Assembly: GCF_040611135.1 (NCBI RefSeq)
Contig: NZ_JBEXNL010000005.1
Coordinates: 186,001-250,000 of the forward strand
DNA from: Tsukamurella sp040611135
Lineage (GTDB): Bacteria; Actinomycetota; Actinomycetes; Mycobacteriales; Mycobacteriaceae
Length of the DNA stretch: 64,000 nt
Reading direction: 5' to 3'
Shown here: one piece after another, positions 32,743 through 41,001 of the stretch
Layout of the letters: the number at the start of each line of letters is the position of its first letter
How positions within the stretch are numbered: position 1 is the first letter of the stretch
Notes under the pieces: generated by a model
Seen by the model: the letters and a program-made list of their open reading frames with translations, nothing else
Databases searched by the model: none
What the model was told of the DNA's origin: nothing
Made by a program: the position numbers and the translations under genes

Positions 32743-35488
32743 ATTCGACAGCTTCACCGCAGCACTCGACTTCACCCTCGACCCGTTCCAGGTCCGCGGC
32801 TGCCGGGCGCTCGAGGAGGGCCGCGGGGTGCTCGTGTGCGCCCCGACCGGTGCCGGTAAGACGGTGGTCGGCGAGTTCGCCGTCCACCTCGCTCTGGCCG
32901 GCGGCACCAAGTGCTTCTACACGACGCCGATCAAGGCGCTGTCGAACCAGAAGCACGCCGAGCTCACCGCTCGCTACGGCGCGCACAACGTGGGCCTGCT
33001 GACGGGCGACACATCGATCAACTCGTCCGCACCCGTGGTCGTCATGACCACCGAGGTGCTGCGCAACATGCTCTACGCGGATTCGCCCACCCTCGACGCG
33101 CTGAGCCACGTGGTCATGGACGAGGTGCACTACCTCGCCGACCGGTTCCGCGGTGCGGTGTGGGAGGAGGTGATCCTGCACCTCCCGCAGGACGTGCGGC
33201 TGGTCAGCCTGTCCGCGACGGTGTCCAACGCCGAGGAGTTCGGCGCCTGGATCACCGAGGTCCGCGGGCACACCGAGGTGATCGTCGACGAGCACCGGCC
33301 CGTCCCGCTGTGGCAGCACATGCTGGTCGGCCGCAAGCTGTTCGACCTGTTCGACACGAAGGCGCTGCGCGCCGCGCAGGACGAGGGCCAGAAGAACCTG
33401 GTCCTGGATGCCGACCTCGTCCGCTACGTCAAGCAGCGCGAGGCGCTGGACCGCAGCTTCGAGCCGGGGATCAACAGCCGCACCGGCCGGCGGACCGGCT
33501 CCGGGAACCGGCAGGGCCGCGGCCAGCAGGTCCGCCGCCCGATCCCGCGGCCCGACGTCATCGCGCTGCTCGACGCCGAGGGCCTGCTCCCGGCGATCAC
33601 GTTCGTGTTCTCCCGCTCCGGCTGCGAGCAGGCGCTGACGCAGTGCCTGCGGTCCCCGGTGGTGCTCACCACCGCGGAGCAGGCCGACGAGATCGGCCGC
33701 ATCGTCGACAAGCACGTCGCGGAGTTCTCGCCCGCCGACCTGGATCTGCTCGGCTACGAGGAATGGCGGGCGGCGCTGCTGCGTGGTTTCGCAGCGCATC
33801 ACGCGGGCATGCTCCCGGCCTTCCGGCACACGGTGGAGGAGCTGTTCGTCAAAGGCCTCGTGCGCGCCGTGTTCGCCACGGAGACGCTCGCCCTGGGCAT
33901 CAACATGCCCGCGCGCACCGTCGTCCTCGAACGCCTGGTCAAGTACAACGGCGAATCGCACGTCGAGCTCACGCCCGGCGAGTACACGCAGCTCACGGGC
34001 CGCGCGGGCCGCCGCGGCATCGACATCGAGGGACATGCCGTGGTGCTGTGGCAGAGCGGTGTGCGGCCCCAGGAGGTCGCGGGCCTCGCCGGCGCGCGCA
34101 CCTTCCCGCTGGTGAGCTCGTTCTCGCCCGGCTACAACATGTCGATCAACCTGCTCGACCGGCTGGGGCGCGAGGGAGCGGAACGGCTGCTCGAGGCCAG
34201 CTTCGCGCAGTTCCAGGCGGACCGCTCGGTCGTGGGGTTGGCCAAGCGGGTCGAGCGCGGCGAGAAGGAGCTGGTCAGCCTCGGCGCGCAGATCACCGAG
34301 GCAGCGGGCGGCGCCGACTACCTCGAGTACGTCCGGCTGCGCGAGGCCGTCCGGGCGCGGGAGCGCTCACTGCGCCGCGCGGACCTCGCCGACCGCCGCG
34401 ACGGCGCCGCCACGGCGCTCGCGGAGCTGCGGCGGGGCGATGTCATCGCCGTCACGGGTGGCCGCCGCCGGGGCCTGGCCCTGGTCGTGGAGCCGTCCGG
34501 CGACCGGCGCGACCCGAAGCCCGTCGTGGTCACCGAGGGCAGCTGGTCGGGACGCGTCGGTACGGCGGACTTCGTGGGCGAGATCCAGGTGCTCGGCACG
34601 CTGAGGGTGCCCAAGAACGCCGACTACCGCTCCGGGCGCGGGAAACGCGACCTGGCGTCCACGCTGCGCAACAGCACCATCTCGGCGCCCCGGCAGCAGG
34701 CGAAGGCGCACCGTCCGGCCGCGTCGGATACCCAGCTCGCCGACCTGCGCGCACGGATGCGGTCCCACCCCGCGCATACCGGCCGGCGCGCACCCGAGCT
34801 GGACCGGCTCGCCGAGCGGTACGCCCGGCTCGAGCGCGAGGTCACCGCGTCGGCGGCGACGGTGCGCGCCACCACCTCGTCGCTGGCCGTCACCTTCGAG
34901 CGGATCGTGGCGCTGCTGTCGGACCGCGGGTACGTCGCGCAGATCGACGGTGCGGCCGGGCTCACGGAGGCCGGTCACCGGCTGGCACGGGTGTACAGCG
35001 AGTCCGACCTGCTGGTGTGCGAGTGCATCGAGGACGGTGTGTTCGACGGGATCGACCCGGCCGGGCTCGCCGCGGTCGTGTCCGCGCTGGTCTTCGAGTC
35101 CCGCGGCGAGCGCGGCGGCATGCTCCTGACCGGCGAGAAGGTGCCGGGCGCCGTCCGGTCCGCGCTTCGCGACATCGCCGACCGGTGGACCGACATCGTC
35201 GCCGCCGAGGCCGCGCACCGCTTGGAGCCGAGCCGCGAGCCCGACATCGGCTTCGTGGCGCCGATGTACCAGTGGGCCGCCGGCGGAACCCTCGCCGCGG
35301 TCCTGTTGGCCGCGGGCGAGCGCGGACGACCGCTTCCGGCGGGCGATTTCGTCCGCTGGTGCAGGCAGGTCATCGATCTGCTCGATCAGATCAAGCAGAC
35401 CTCGTTCGAAACCCGGCCGGGCTTGGCCACCGTCGCGACGGCCGCGATCGCCGCGGTGCGGCGTGGCGTGGTCGCGGAATCGGGTTGA
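32729..35488 (+). CDS. helY: Ski2-like DEAD/DEAH-box RNA helicase HelY
   Basis: 919-residue superfamily 2 helicase of the Ski2/Mtr4 group, as in M. tuberculosis helY. Motif I is VCAPTGAGKTVV (about 36-47), motif II is VVMDEVHYLADRFRG (about 128-142), motif III is LSATVSN, and the C-terminal RecA domain shows FATETLALGINMPARTV and QLTGRAGRRGID. The C-terminal DSHCT domain (about 750-919) follows a long arch-like helical region. It probably acts in RNA turnover. ATG at 32729 lies inside the end of tatC, so it is likely translated from the tat transcript. Confidence 0.95.
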   Translation: MTSSEFDSFTAALDFTLDPFQVRGCRALEEGRGVLVCAPTGAGKTVVGEFAVHLALAGGTKCFYTTPIKALSNQKHAELTARYGAHNVGLLTGDTSINSSAPVVVMTTEVLRNMLYADSPTLDALSHVVMDEVHYLADRFRGAVWEEVILHLPQDVRLVSLSATVSNAEEFGAWITEVRGHTEVIVDEHRPVPLWQHMLVGRKLFDLFDTKALRAAQDEGQKNLVLDADLVRYVKQREALDRSFEPGINSRTGRRTGSGNRQGRGQQVRRPIPRPDVIALLDAEGLLPAITFVFSRSGCEQALTQCLRSPVVLTTAEQADEIGRIVDKHVAEFSPADLDLLGYEEWRAALLRGFAAHHAGMLPAFRHTVEELFVKGLVRAVFATETLALGINMPARTVVLERLVKYNGESHVELTPGEYTQLTGRAGRRGIDIEGHAVVLWQSGVRPQEVAGLAGARTFPLVSSFSPGYNMSINLLDRLGREGAERLLEASFAQFQADRSVVGLAKRVERGEKELVSLGAQITEAAGGADYLEYVRLREAVRARERSLRRADLADRRDGAATALAELRRGDVIAVTGGRRRGLALVVEPSGDRRDPKPVVVTEGSWSGRVGTADFVGEIQVLGTLRVPKNADYRSGRGKRDLASTLRNSTISAPRQQAKAHRPAASDTQLADLRARMRSHPAHTGRRAPELDRLAERYARLEREVTASAATVRATTSSLAVTFERIVALLSDRGYVAQIDGAAGLTEAGHRLARVYSESDLLVCECIEDGVFDGIDPAGLAAVVSALVFESRGERGGMLLTGEKVPGAVRSALRDIADRWTDIVAAEAAHRLEPSREPDIGFVAPMYQWAAGGTLAAVLLAAGERGRPLPAGDFVRWCRQVIDLLDQIKQTSFETRPGLATVATAAIAAVRRGVVAESG

Positions 35489-35496
35489 CGATCGGG

Positions 35497-35502
35497 TATC
35501 TT
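35497..35502 (+). promoter_or_regulatory. -10 box before DUF4333 gene
   Basis: TATCTT, followed by a leader of about 50 bases with a short GGCC-TTC-GGCC hairpin and GGGGAGGAG as the ribosome binding site. Confidence 0.4.
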
Positions 35503-35558
35503 GAGCCCATAGGCGTTCGTCGTCGGCCTTCGGCCTGCGACAGGGGAGGAGTTGGACG

Positions 35559-36227
35559 ATGAGCAATCCGCAGGATCCGAATCAGTGGGCGCAGCAGGGC
35601 TGGCAGCAGCCCGGCCAGCCCCAGCAGGACCAGACCCAGATCTCGCCGCAGTACGGCGGCCCGCAGCAGCAGCCCTACGGCGCGCCGGCGGGTGACCAGA
35701 CCCAGATCGCACCGCAGTACCAGGGCCAGTGGCCCGGTCAGCAGCAGCCGCAGCAGGGCCAGCAGTTCGGGGGATACCAGCAGCCCAATCCGCAGCAGCC
35801 GCAGTTCGGCCAGGACCAGTTCGGCCAGCCTGCGCAGTTCGCCGGCCAGCAGTTCGGGCAGCAGTTCGGCCAGCCGGGGCAGCCCGTGCCCGGCGGCCCC
35901 AAGAAGTCGAAGACCGGCCTGATCGTCGGCATCGCCGCCGCGGCGATCATCGTGATCGTGGCCCTCGTGCTGCTCATCGGCTGGCTCACCGGCGCCTTCT
36001 TCGGGAAGAGCTTCGACAACGCCAAGGTCAACGAGGGCGTGACGAAGGTGCTCAAGGAGAACTACAACGAGTCCGATACCACCGATGTCTCGTGCAAGAC
36101 CGACGGCGTGAAGGTCAAGGACGGCGAGTCCTTCGACTGCACCGCCACCATCGGCGGCAAGCAGAAGACGGTCAAGGTCACCGTCAAGGACAGCGACGGC
36201 AAGTACCAGGTCGGCGCGCCCAGCTGA
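35559..36227 (+). CDS. Gln/Pro-rich single-pass membrane protein with DUF4333 domain
   Basis: 222 residues. Residues 1-115 form a low-complexity cytoplasmic region rich in Gln, Pro, Gly and Tyr, with two copies of a DQTQI(S/A)PQY motif and repeated QFGQ units. A membrane helix (LIVGIAAAAIIVIVALVLLIGWL) follows, then an extracytoplasmic DUF4333 domain with two cysteines (DVSCKTDGVKVKDG and FDCTATIGG) likely paired. DUF4333 proteins are common in mycobacteria without a known role. The disordered N-terminus could mediate clustering at the membrane; this is inference. Confidence 0.88.
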   Translation: MSNPQDPNQWAQQGWQQPGQPQQDQTQISPQYGGPQQQPYGAPAGDQTQIAPQYQGQWPGQQQPQQGQQFGGYQQPNPQQPQFGQDQFGQPAQFAGQQFGQQFGQPGQPVPGGPKKSKTGLIVGIAAAAIIVIVALVLLIGWLTGAFFGKSFDNAKVNEGVTKVLKENYNESDTTDVSCKTDGVKVKDGESFDCTATIGGKQKTVKVTVKDSDGKYQVGAPS

Positions 36228-36229
36228 TC

Positions 36230-37183
36230 TCAGTCCGCGAGCGCCGCGAGCAGGCGCTCCACCTGCGCTCCGATCCGCAGCTCCTCGGCCAATTCGGCCA
36301 GGCGCTGCGGATCGCGTGCTTTCCGGGGCATCTCGTCCGAACCCGACAGCGCGACGTCCGCATCGCGCTGCACCCAGACCACGTCCCACGCGGCGTCGAG
36401 GTAGTCCGCCGAGGCGTTGATCGACGCCGCGGCCCGCGCCGCCAGCGGCGACGGGGTCGATGCCGCGGCCTCGCGGATCGCCGCGAGGGAACCGTACTGC
36501 AGCAACAGCTTCGAGGCGGTCTTCTCGCCGATGCCGGGCACACCGGGCAGGCCGTCGGACGGGTCGCCGCGCAGCAGCGCCAGCTCGGCGTAGGCCGCGC
36601 CCGCCCGATCCAGCGGCACGCCGTACTTCTCCGCGACCTCCGCCTGCCCGAACATCTCGGCCTTGGCGATGCCGCGCCCGATGTAGAGGCACTTCACGCC
36701 GGGAGCGGCATCGTCGGCGACCTGCAGCAGGTCCCGGTCCCCGGAGACCACGATCACGGGGTCCGCCTTCTCCCGCGCGGCGAGGGTACCGAGCACGTCG
36801 TCCGCCTCGAGGCCCACGGCGCCACCGGTCGCGATGCCGACCGCCTCGAGCACCTCGAGGATCATGTCGACCTGCGGGGACAGCGTGTCCGGCACCTCCT
36901 CGGCGCTGCCGTCCCCACCCTCGGCGACGCGGTGGGTCTTGTACGTGGGCAGCAGGTCCACCCGGAAGGCGGGACGCCAGTCGAGGTCCAGGCACGCGAC
37001 GAGCCGTCCGGGGCGGTGCGTGGCGATGAGCTGCGAGGTCATGTCGAGGAAGCCGCGCAGGGCGTTCACGGACCGCCCGTCGGCCGCCTTCACCTTGTCG
37101 GGGATGGCGTAGAAGGCCCGGAACCAGAGCCCGGCGGAGTCGAGCAGCATCAGCGGGCGCGCGTCGTTCGTCACGGGAATCAT
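36230..37183 (-). CDS. 5'-3' exonuclease (Pol I N-terminal-like)
   Basis: 317-residue FEN/PIN-like nuclease related to the 5'-nuclease domain of DNA polymerase I but encoded alone. Metal-binding motifs include LMLLDSAGLWFRAFYAIPDK, VACLDLDWRPAFRVDLLPTYK, GLEADDVLGTLAAR and VSGDRDLLQVAD, and the helix-hairpin-helix segment GVPGIGEKTASKLLLQYGSL binds DNA. It probably removes RNA primers or flaps. From memory, M. tuberculosis Rv2090 is the counterpart, next to pepE as here. ATG at 37183 gives 17 bases to the divergent peptidase gene. Confidence 0.94.
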   Translation of the reverse strand: MIPVTNDARPLMLLDSAGLWFRAFYAIPDKVKAADGRSVNALRGFLDMTSQLIATHRPGRLVACLDLDWRPAFRVDLLPTYKTHRVAEGGDGSAEEVPDTLSPQVDMILEVLEAVGIATGGAVGLEADDVLGTLAAREKADPVIVVSGDRDLLQVADDAAPGVKCLYIGRGIAKAEMFGQAEVAEKYGVPLDRAGAAYAELALLRGDPSDGLPGVPGIGEKTASKLLLQYGSLAAIREAAASTPSPLAARAAASINASADYLDAAWDVVWVQRDADVALSGSDEMPRKARDPQRLAELAEELRIGAQVERLLAALAD

Positions 37184-37200
37184 CGTGTCACAATCGGACC

Positions 37201-38337
37201 ATGAGCAACCCCCACACGTTCCCGGCACAGGTGTACGCGACCCGTCTCCTCAAGGCCCGGCAGCTCGCGACGGCGGCGGGAACCCCGCTCGTCATCACCC
37301 CGGGCCCCGACCTGGCGTACCTGACCGGCATCGTCAGCGAGTCGTTCGAGCGCCTGACCGCGCTCGTCGTCACGGATTCCGGTTTCGGCCTGGTGGTTCC
37401 GCGCCTCGAACTCGCCATCCTCAAGGACTCCGCAGTTCCGGGCCTCGGCGCGGAGGGCGTCGAGCTCGCCGTCCTGGATTGGGTCGACGGTGACGACCCG
37501 TACGCCCTCGTCCTGGAACTCCTGGCCCGCCGAGCAGCGTCTTCCCGCGAGGTGGCCGTCGCCGACGCCGTGCCCGCGCTGCACCTCGTGCCGCTGCTGG
37601 ACCGCGGCCTGGGCGTGCGGCTGGCCACCGACGTGCTGCGCCGGCTTCGGATGATCAAGGACGCCGCGGAACTCGATGAGCTGCGCGCCGCGGGCGCCGC
37701 GATCGACCGGGTGCACGCCCGGGTCCCGGAGATCCTCCGAGTCGGCCGCACGGAGCGCGAGGTCGCCGTCGACATCGCCGCCGCGATCGTCGAGGAGGGC
37801 CACACCGAGGCCGCGTTCGTCATCGTGGGTTCCGGTCCGCACGGCGCCGACCCGCATCACGAAGTGTCCGATCGGGTGATCGGGGCGGGCGATGTCGTGG
37901 TGGTCGACATCGGCGGCCCGCTGCCCTCGGGCTACAACTCGGACTGCACCCGCACCTACGCCCTGGGCGAGCCCGCTCCGGAGATCGCCGAGCAGTACGC
38001 GCTGCTCGAGCGAGCGCAGCGGGCCTCCGTGGCGGCGGTGCGGCCGGGCGTCACCGCCGAGGCGATCGACGCCGCCGGACGCGATGTGCTCGCCGCGGCG
38101 GGCCTCGGTGAGGCCTTCCTGCACCGCACGGGTCACGGCATCGGGCTGTCGGTCCACGAGGAGCCGTACATCGTCGCGGGCAACGATCTTCCGGTCGAAC
38201 CGGGTATGGCGTTCTCGATCGAACCGGGAATCTACGTCAGTGGCCGGTGGGGAGCGCGGATCGAGGATATCGTCATCGTCACCGAAGATGGCTGCGAGCC
38301 GGTGAACCTCCGACCCCATGGCCTCACGGTGCTCTAG
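37201..38337 (+). CDS. pepE: M24-family Xaa-Pro dipeptidase/aminopeptidase
   Basis: 378-residue metallopeptidase with a creatinase-like N-terminal domain and a pita-bread catalytic domain. The dinuclear metal ligands are visible in order: DIGGPLPSGYNSDCTRTY (two Asp), HRTGHGIGLSVHEEPY (His), EPGMAFSIEPGIYV (Glu) and RIEDIVIVTEDG (Glu). It would cleave X-Pro dipeptides or N-terminal residues before proline. CACAAT, an imperfect -10, lies six bases before the ATG. The gene name follows the mycobacterial pepE assignment. Confidence 0.93.
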   Translation: MSNPHTFPAQVYATRLLKARQLATAAGTPLVITPGPDLAYLTGIVSESFERLTALVVTDSGFGLVVPRLELAILKDSAVPGLGAEGVELAVLDWVDGDDPYALVLELLARRAASSREVAVADAVPALHLVPLLDRGLGVRLATDVLRRLRMIKDAAELDELRAAGAAIDRVHARVPEILRVGRTEREVAVDIAAAIVEEGHTEAAFVIVGSGPHGADPHHEVSDRVIGAGDVVVVDIGGPLPSGYNSDCTRTYALGEPAPEIAEQYALLERAQRASVAAVRPGVTAEAIDAAGRDVLAAAGLGEAFLHRTGHGIGLSVHEEPYIVAGNDLPVEPGMAFSIEPGIYVSGRWGARIEDIVIVTEDGCEPVNLRPHGLTVL

Positions 38338-38361
38338 TGGCGCAACACACGGAGGTCGAAC

Positions 38362-39810
38362 ATGGCGCACGGCGGCGGGCCCGTAGCTGAGGGCTCTTCG
38401 ATCTACGAGGAGGGCGAGGGGAACAGCAGCCGGGTCGTCCAGATCGCGGTCGTGGCCGCGCTCGGCGGGCTCCTCTTCGGCTACGACAGCGCCGTGATCA
38501 ACGGCGCCACCAAGTCGATCGAGAAGGTCTTCGGGATCCACGGCTACGCCCTCGGCTTCGCCGTCGCCTCCGCGCTGATCGGCGCGGCCGCCGGTGCCAT
38601 GACCGCCGGCCGCATCGCCGACGCGATCGGCCGCGTGCGGGTCATGCAGATCGCCGCGGTGCTGTTCCTGATCAGCGCGGTCGGCTGCGCCTTCGCCAAC
38701 CACATCTGGCTGCTGATCCTGTTCCGGCTGGTCGGCGGCGTCGGCGTGGGCGTCGCGTCGGTGATCGCCCCCGCGTACATCGCGGAGGTCTCGCCGGCCC
38801 GGATCCGCGGGCGGCTCGGCTCGTTGCAGCAGATGGCCATCGTGCTCGGCATCTTCCTGTCGCTGCTCGTCGACTGGCTGCTCGCCTCCCTCGCGGGCGA
38901 CGCCTCGAACGTGCTGTGGCTCGGCATGGAGGCCTGGCGCTGGATGTTCCTGGTGATGGCGATCCCGGCGATCGTGTACGGCGCGGCCTCCATGATGATC
39001 CCGGAGTCGCCGCGCTACCTGGTCTCCCGGCACCGCATCCCCGAGGCCCGCAAGGTGCTCACGATGCTGCTCGGCGAGAAGAACCTCGACCTCACGGTCA
39101 CGCGCATCGAGGAGAGCCTTGCCGGCGAGGAGAAGCACTCCTGGCGCGACCTGGTCAGGCCCGGTGGCGGCATCTATCCCATCGTCTGGGTGGGCCTCCT
39201 GCTGTCGATCTTCCAGCAGGCGGTCGGCATCAACGTGATCTTCTACTACTCGAACATGCTGTGGCAGGCCGTGGGTTTCAAGCCCGAACAGTCCAACCAG
39301 ATCAGCGTGTTCACCTCGATCGTCAACGTCCTGGTCACCATCGTCGCCATCATGCTGGTCGACCGGATCGGCCGCCGCCCCCTGCTCCTGATCGGCTCGA
39401 TCGGCATGGCGGTCTCGCTGGCCACCATGGCGGTCTGCTTCAGTACCGCCACCGATGTGAACGGCAGCCCGTCGCTGTCCGGTGCCGTCGGCGTGATCGC
39501 CCTGATCGCCGCGAACCTGTTCGTGATCTTCTTCGGCGTCAGCTGGGGCCCGGTGGTGTGGGTGCTGCTCGGTGAGATGTTCCCCAACCGGATCCGCGGC
39601 GCGGCCCTGTCGCTCGCGGCCGCCGCGCAGTGGGCGGCCAACTGGGCCATCACCGTCACGTTCCCGAAGATGGAGGGCAACCTGACGCTGGCCTACGGCC
39701 TCTACGCCACGTTCGCCGTGCTGTCACTGATCTTCGTCTACCGGTTCGTGCCCGAGACCAAGGGCCGCACGCTGGAGGACATGGACGGCAGCATCCCCGC
39801 GCGCCACTAG
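38362..39810 (+). CDS. MFS sugar porter
   Basis: 482-residue twelve-helix transporter of the sugar porter family. Signatures are GGLLFGYDSAVINGA in helix 1, GRIADAIGRVRVMQ and RLVGGVGVGVASVIAPAYIAE, PESPRYLVSRHR in the central loop, QQAVGINVIFYYSNM in helix 7, DRIGRRPLLLIG, and the C-terminal PETKGRTLEDMD. It is most likely a proton-coupled hexose or related sugar importer; the substrate is unknown. GGAGG precedes the ATG by seven bases. The stop overlaps the convergent F420 gene by four bases. Confidence 0.95.
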   Translation: MAHGGGPVAEGSSIYEEGEGNSSRVVQIAVVAALGGLLFGYDSAVINGATKSIEKVFGIHGYALGFAVASALIGAAAGAMTAGRIADAIGRVRVMQIAAVLFLISAVGCAFANHIWLLILFRLVGGVGVGVASVIAPAYIAEVSPARIRGRLGSLQQMAIVLGIFLSLLVDWLLASLAGDASNVLWLGMEAWRWMFLVMAIPAIVYGAASMMIPESPRYLVSRHRIPEARKVLTMLLGEKNLDLTVTRIEESLAGEEKHSWRDLVRPGGGIYPIVWVGLLLSIFQQAVGINVIFYYSNMLWQAVGFKPEQSNQISVFTSIVNVLVTIVAIMLVDRIGRRPLLLIGSIGMAVSLATMAVCFSTATDVNGSPSLSGAVGVIALIAANLFVIFFGVSWGPVVWVLLGEMFPNRIRGAALSLAAAAQWAANWAITVTFPKMEGNLTLAYGLYATFAVLSLIFVYRFVPETKGRTLEDMDGSIPARH

Positions 39811-40196
39811 GCGCGCAGGCCCGCCGAGCCGAGGACCCTGGCCACCGTGACCTCGATGACGACCCGCTTCGGGTTCTCCCGCGGCGGCTTGTAGCGCACG
39901 GCGTACCGGGCCTCGGCGTCGCGGACCGACTCCGCGTCGCTCAGCACCCGGGCCGGGCCCTCCAGCGTGAGCCACCGCGGACCGTCGACCTGGGTGAGCG
40001 CCGCGTACCCACCCCGTGCCGCGTTGCGGGCCTTCTGCGTGTCACCCGAGGTGATCACCCGGGCCACGCGGGCGACGGGGTCGTAGGTGAAGGCGATGGC
40101 GACGCTGTGCGGCGTGCCGTCGGCGCGCAGGGTGACGAGGGAGGCCAGGTGCCGTTCGGTGACGAAGGCGAGGGCGTCGGCGTTCAGTTCGGGCAC
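39807..40196 (-). CDS. F420-dependent biliverdin reductase/PPOX-like oxidoreductase (Rv2074-like)
   Basis: 129-residue split-barrel flavin/deazaflavin protein of the FDOR-B group. Recognisable segments are LNADALAFVTERHLASLVTL, GTPHSVAIAFTYDP, VARVITSGDTQKARNA, ALTQVDGPRWLTLEGPARV and RVVIEVTVARVLGSAGL. M. tuberculosis Rv2074, also beside the cobL-linked SDR gene, reduces biliverdin with F420. GTG at 40196 is chosen because a TACGGT -10 box lies six bases upstream and conserved sequence starts there. Confidence 0.9.
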   Translation of the reverse strand: MPELNADALAFVTERHLASLVTLRADGTPHSVAIAFTYDPVARVARVITSGDTQKARNAARGGYAALTQVDGPRWLTLEGPARVLSDAESVRDAEARYAVRYKPPRENPKRVVIEVTVARVLGSAGLRA

Positions 40197-40202
40197 GGTC
40201 CC

Positions 40203-40212
40203 ACCGTAGTCT
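40203..40212. promoter_or_regulatory. Overlapping divergent -10 boxes (bidirectional leaderless promoter)
   Basis: TACGGT (minus, 40208-40203) serves the F420 gene and TAGTCT (plus, 40207-40212) serves the SDR-cob operon. They share two base pairs, and each ends six bases before its start codon. RNA polymerase could open only one of them at a time. Confidence 0.55.
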
Positions 40213-40218
40213 GGACCG

Positions 40219-41001
40219 GTGACGGACAGGATTCCCGACGGTGCGGTGCTCCTCCTCGGCGGCCGGAGCGAGGTCGGCACGGAGGTCGCGGGACGGCTCG
40301 CGCCGGGCCGCGACGTGATCCTCGCGGCGCGCCGCCCCGAGTACCTGGACGAGCAGATCACGCTGCTGCGCGATGCGGGCGCCACCGGAGTCTTCCCGAT
40401 CGCCTTCGACGCCGACCGCACCGACGAGCACGCCGCGTTCCTCGCCGAGGTGGCCGATCGGTTCGGTCGGATCGGTGTGGCGGTGGTCGCGTTCGGGATC
40501 CTGGGCGATCAGGCGCGTGCCGAGGAGGACCCGCAGCACGCGGTGCAGATCGCGCAGACCGATTACGTGGCGCAGGTATCGATCCTGCTGGGCCTGTCCA
40601 AGCTCTTGCGCGCTCAGGAACCGCGCGAGGGTCGACGGGGCGCGATCGTCGCCTTCTCGTCGGTTGCGGGCGTGCGGGTGCGCAAGGCCAACTTCGTCTA
40701 CGGCAGCACCAAGGCCGGCCTCGACGGCTTCGTGCAGGGGTTCGCGGATTCGCTGCACGGCTCCGGCGTTCAGGTCCTGCTCGCGCGGCCCGGTTTCATC
40801 GTCGGCGCGATGACACGCGACCTCATGGCCTCCGGCGTGGCGCCGGCGCCCTTCAGCCGCACGGCGCCGCAGGTCGCGGAGGCGACGGTGCGCGCGCTGC
40901 GCCGGGGCCGTCGGGCGGTGTGGATTCCGGGCGTGCTGCGCCCGCTCTACGCGGGGCTGCGGTTCGTTCCGCAGGCCCTCTGGCGCCGGATGCCCCGATG
41001 A
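40219..41001 (+). CDS. Short-chain dehydrogenase (Rv2073c-like)
   Basis: 260-residue Rossmann-fold SDR. The nucleotide-binding loop is atypical (LLLGGRSEVGTEVAGRLA), followed by AFSSVAGVRVRKANF and the catalytic YGSTKAG. The C-terminus is ALWRRMPR with an AWIPGVL-like helix. From memory it belongs to the decaprenyl-phosphoryl-ribose-reductase-like branch in mycobacteria, where a homologue also precedes cobL. A direct role in corrin synthesis is not shown. GTG start after a TAGTCT -10 box. It overlaps cobL by four bases, so it is translationally coupled to it. Confidence 0.88.
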   Translation: MTDRIPDGAVLLLGGRSEVGTEVAGRLAPGRDVILAARRPEYLDEQITLLRDAGATGVFPIAFDADRTDEHAAFLAEVADRFGRIGVAVVAFGILGDQARAEEDPQHAVQIAQTDYVAQVSILLGLSKLLRAQEPREGRRGAIVAFSSVAGVRVRKANFVYGSTKAGLDGFVQGFADSLHGSGVQVLLARPGFIVGAMTRDLMASGVAPAPFSRTAPQVAEATVRALRRGRRAVWIPGVLRPLYAGLRFVPQALWRRMPR

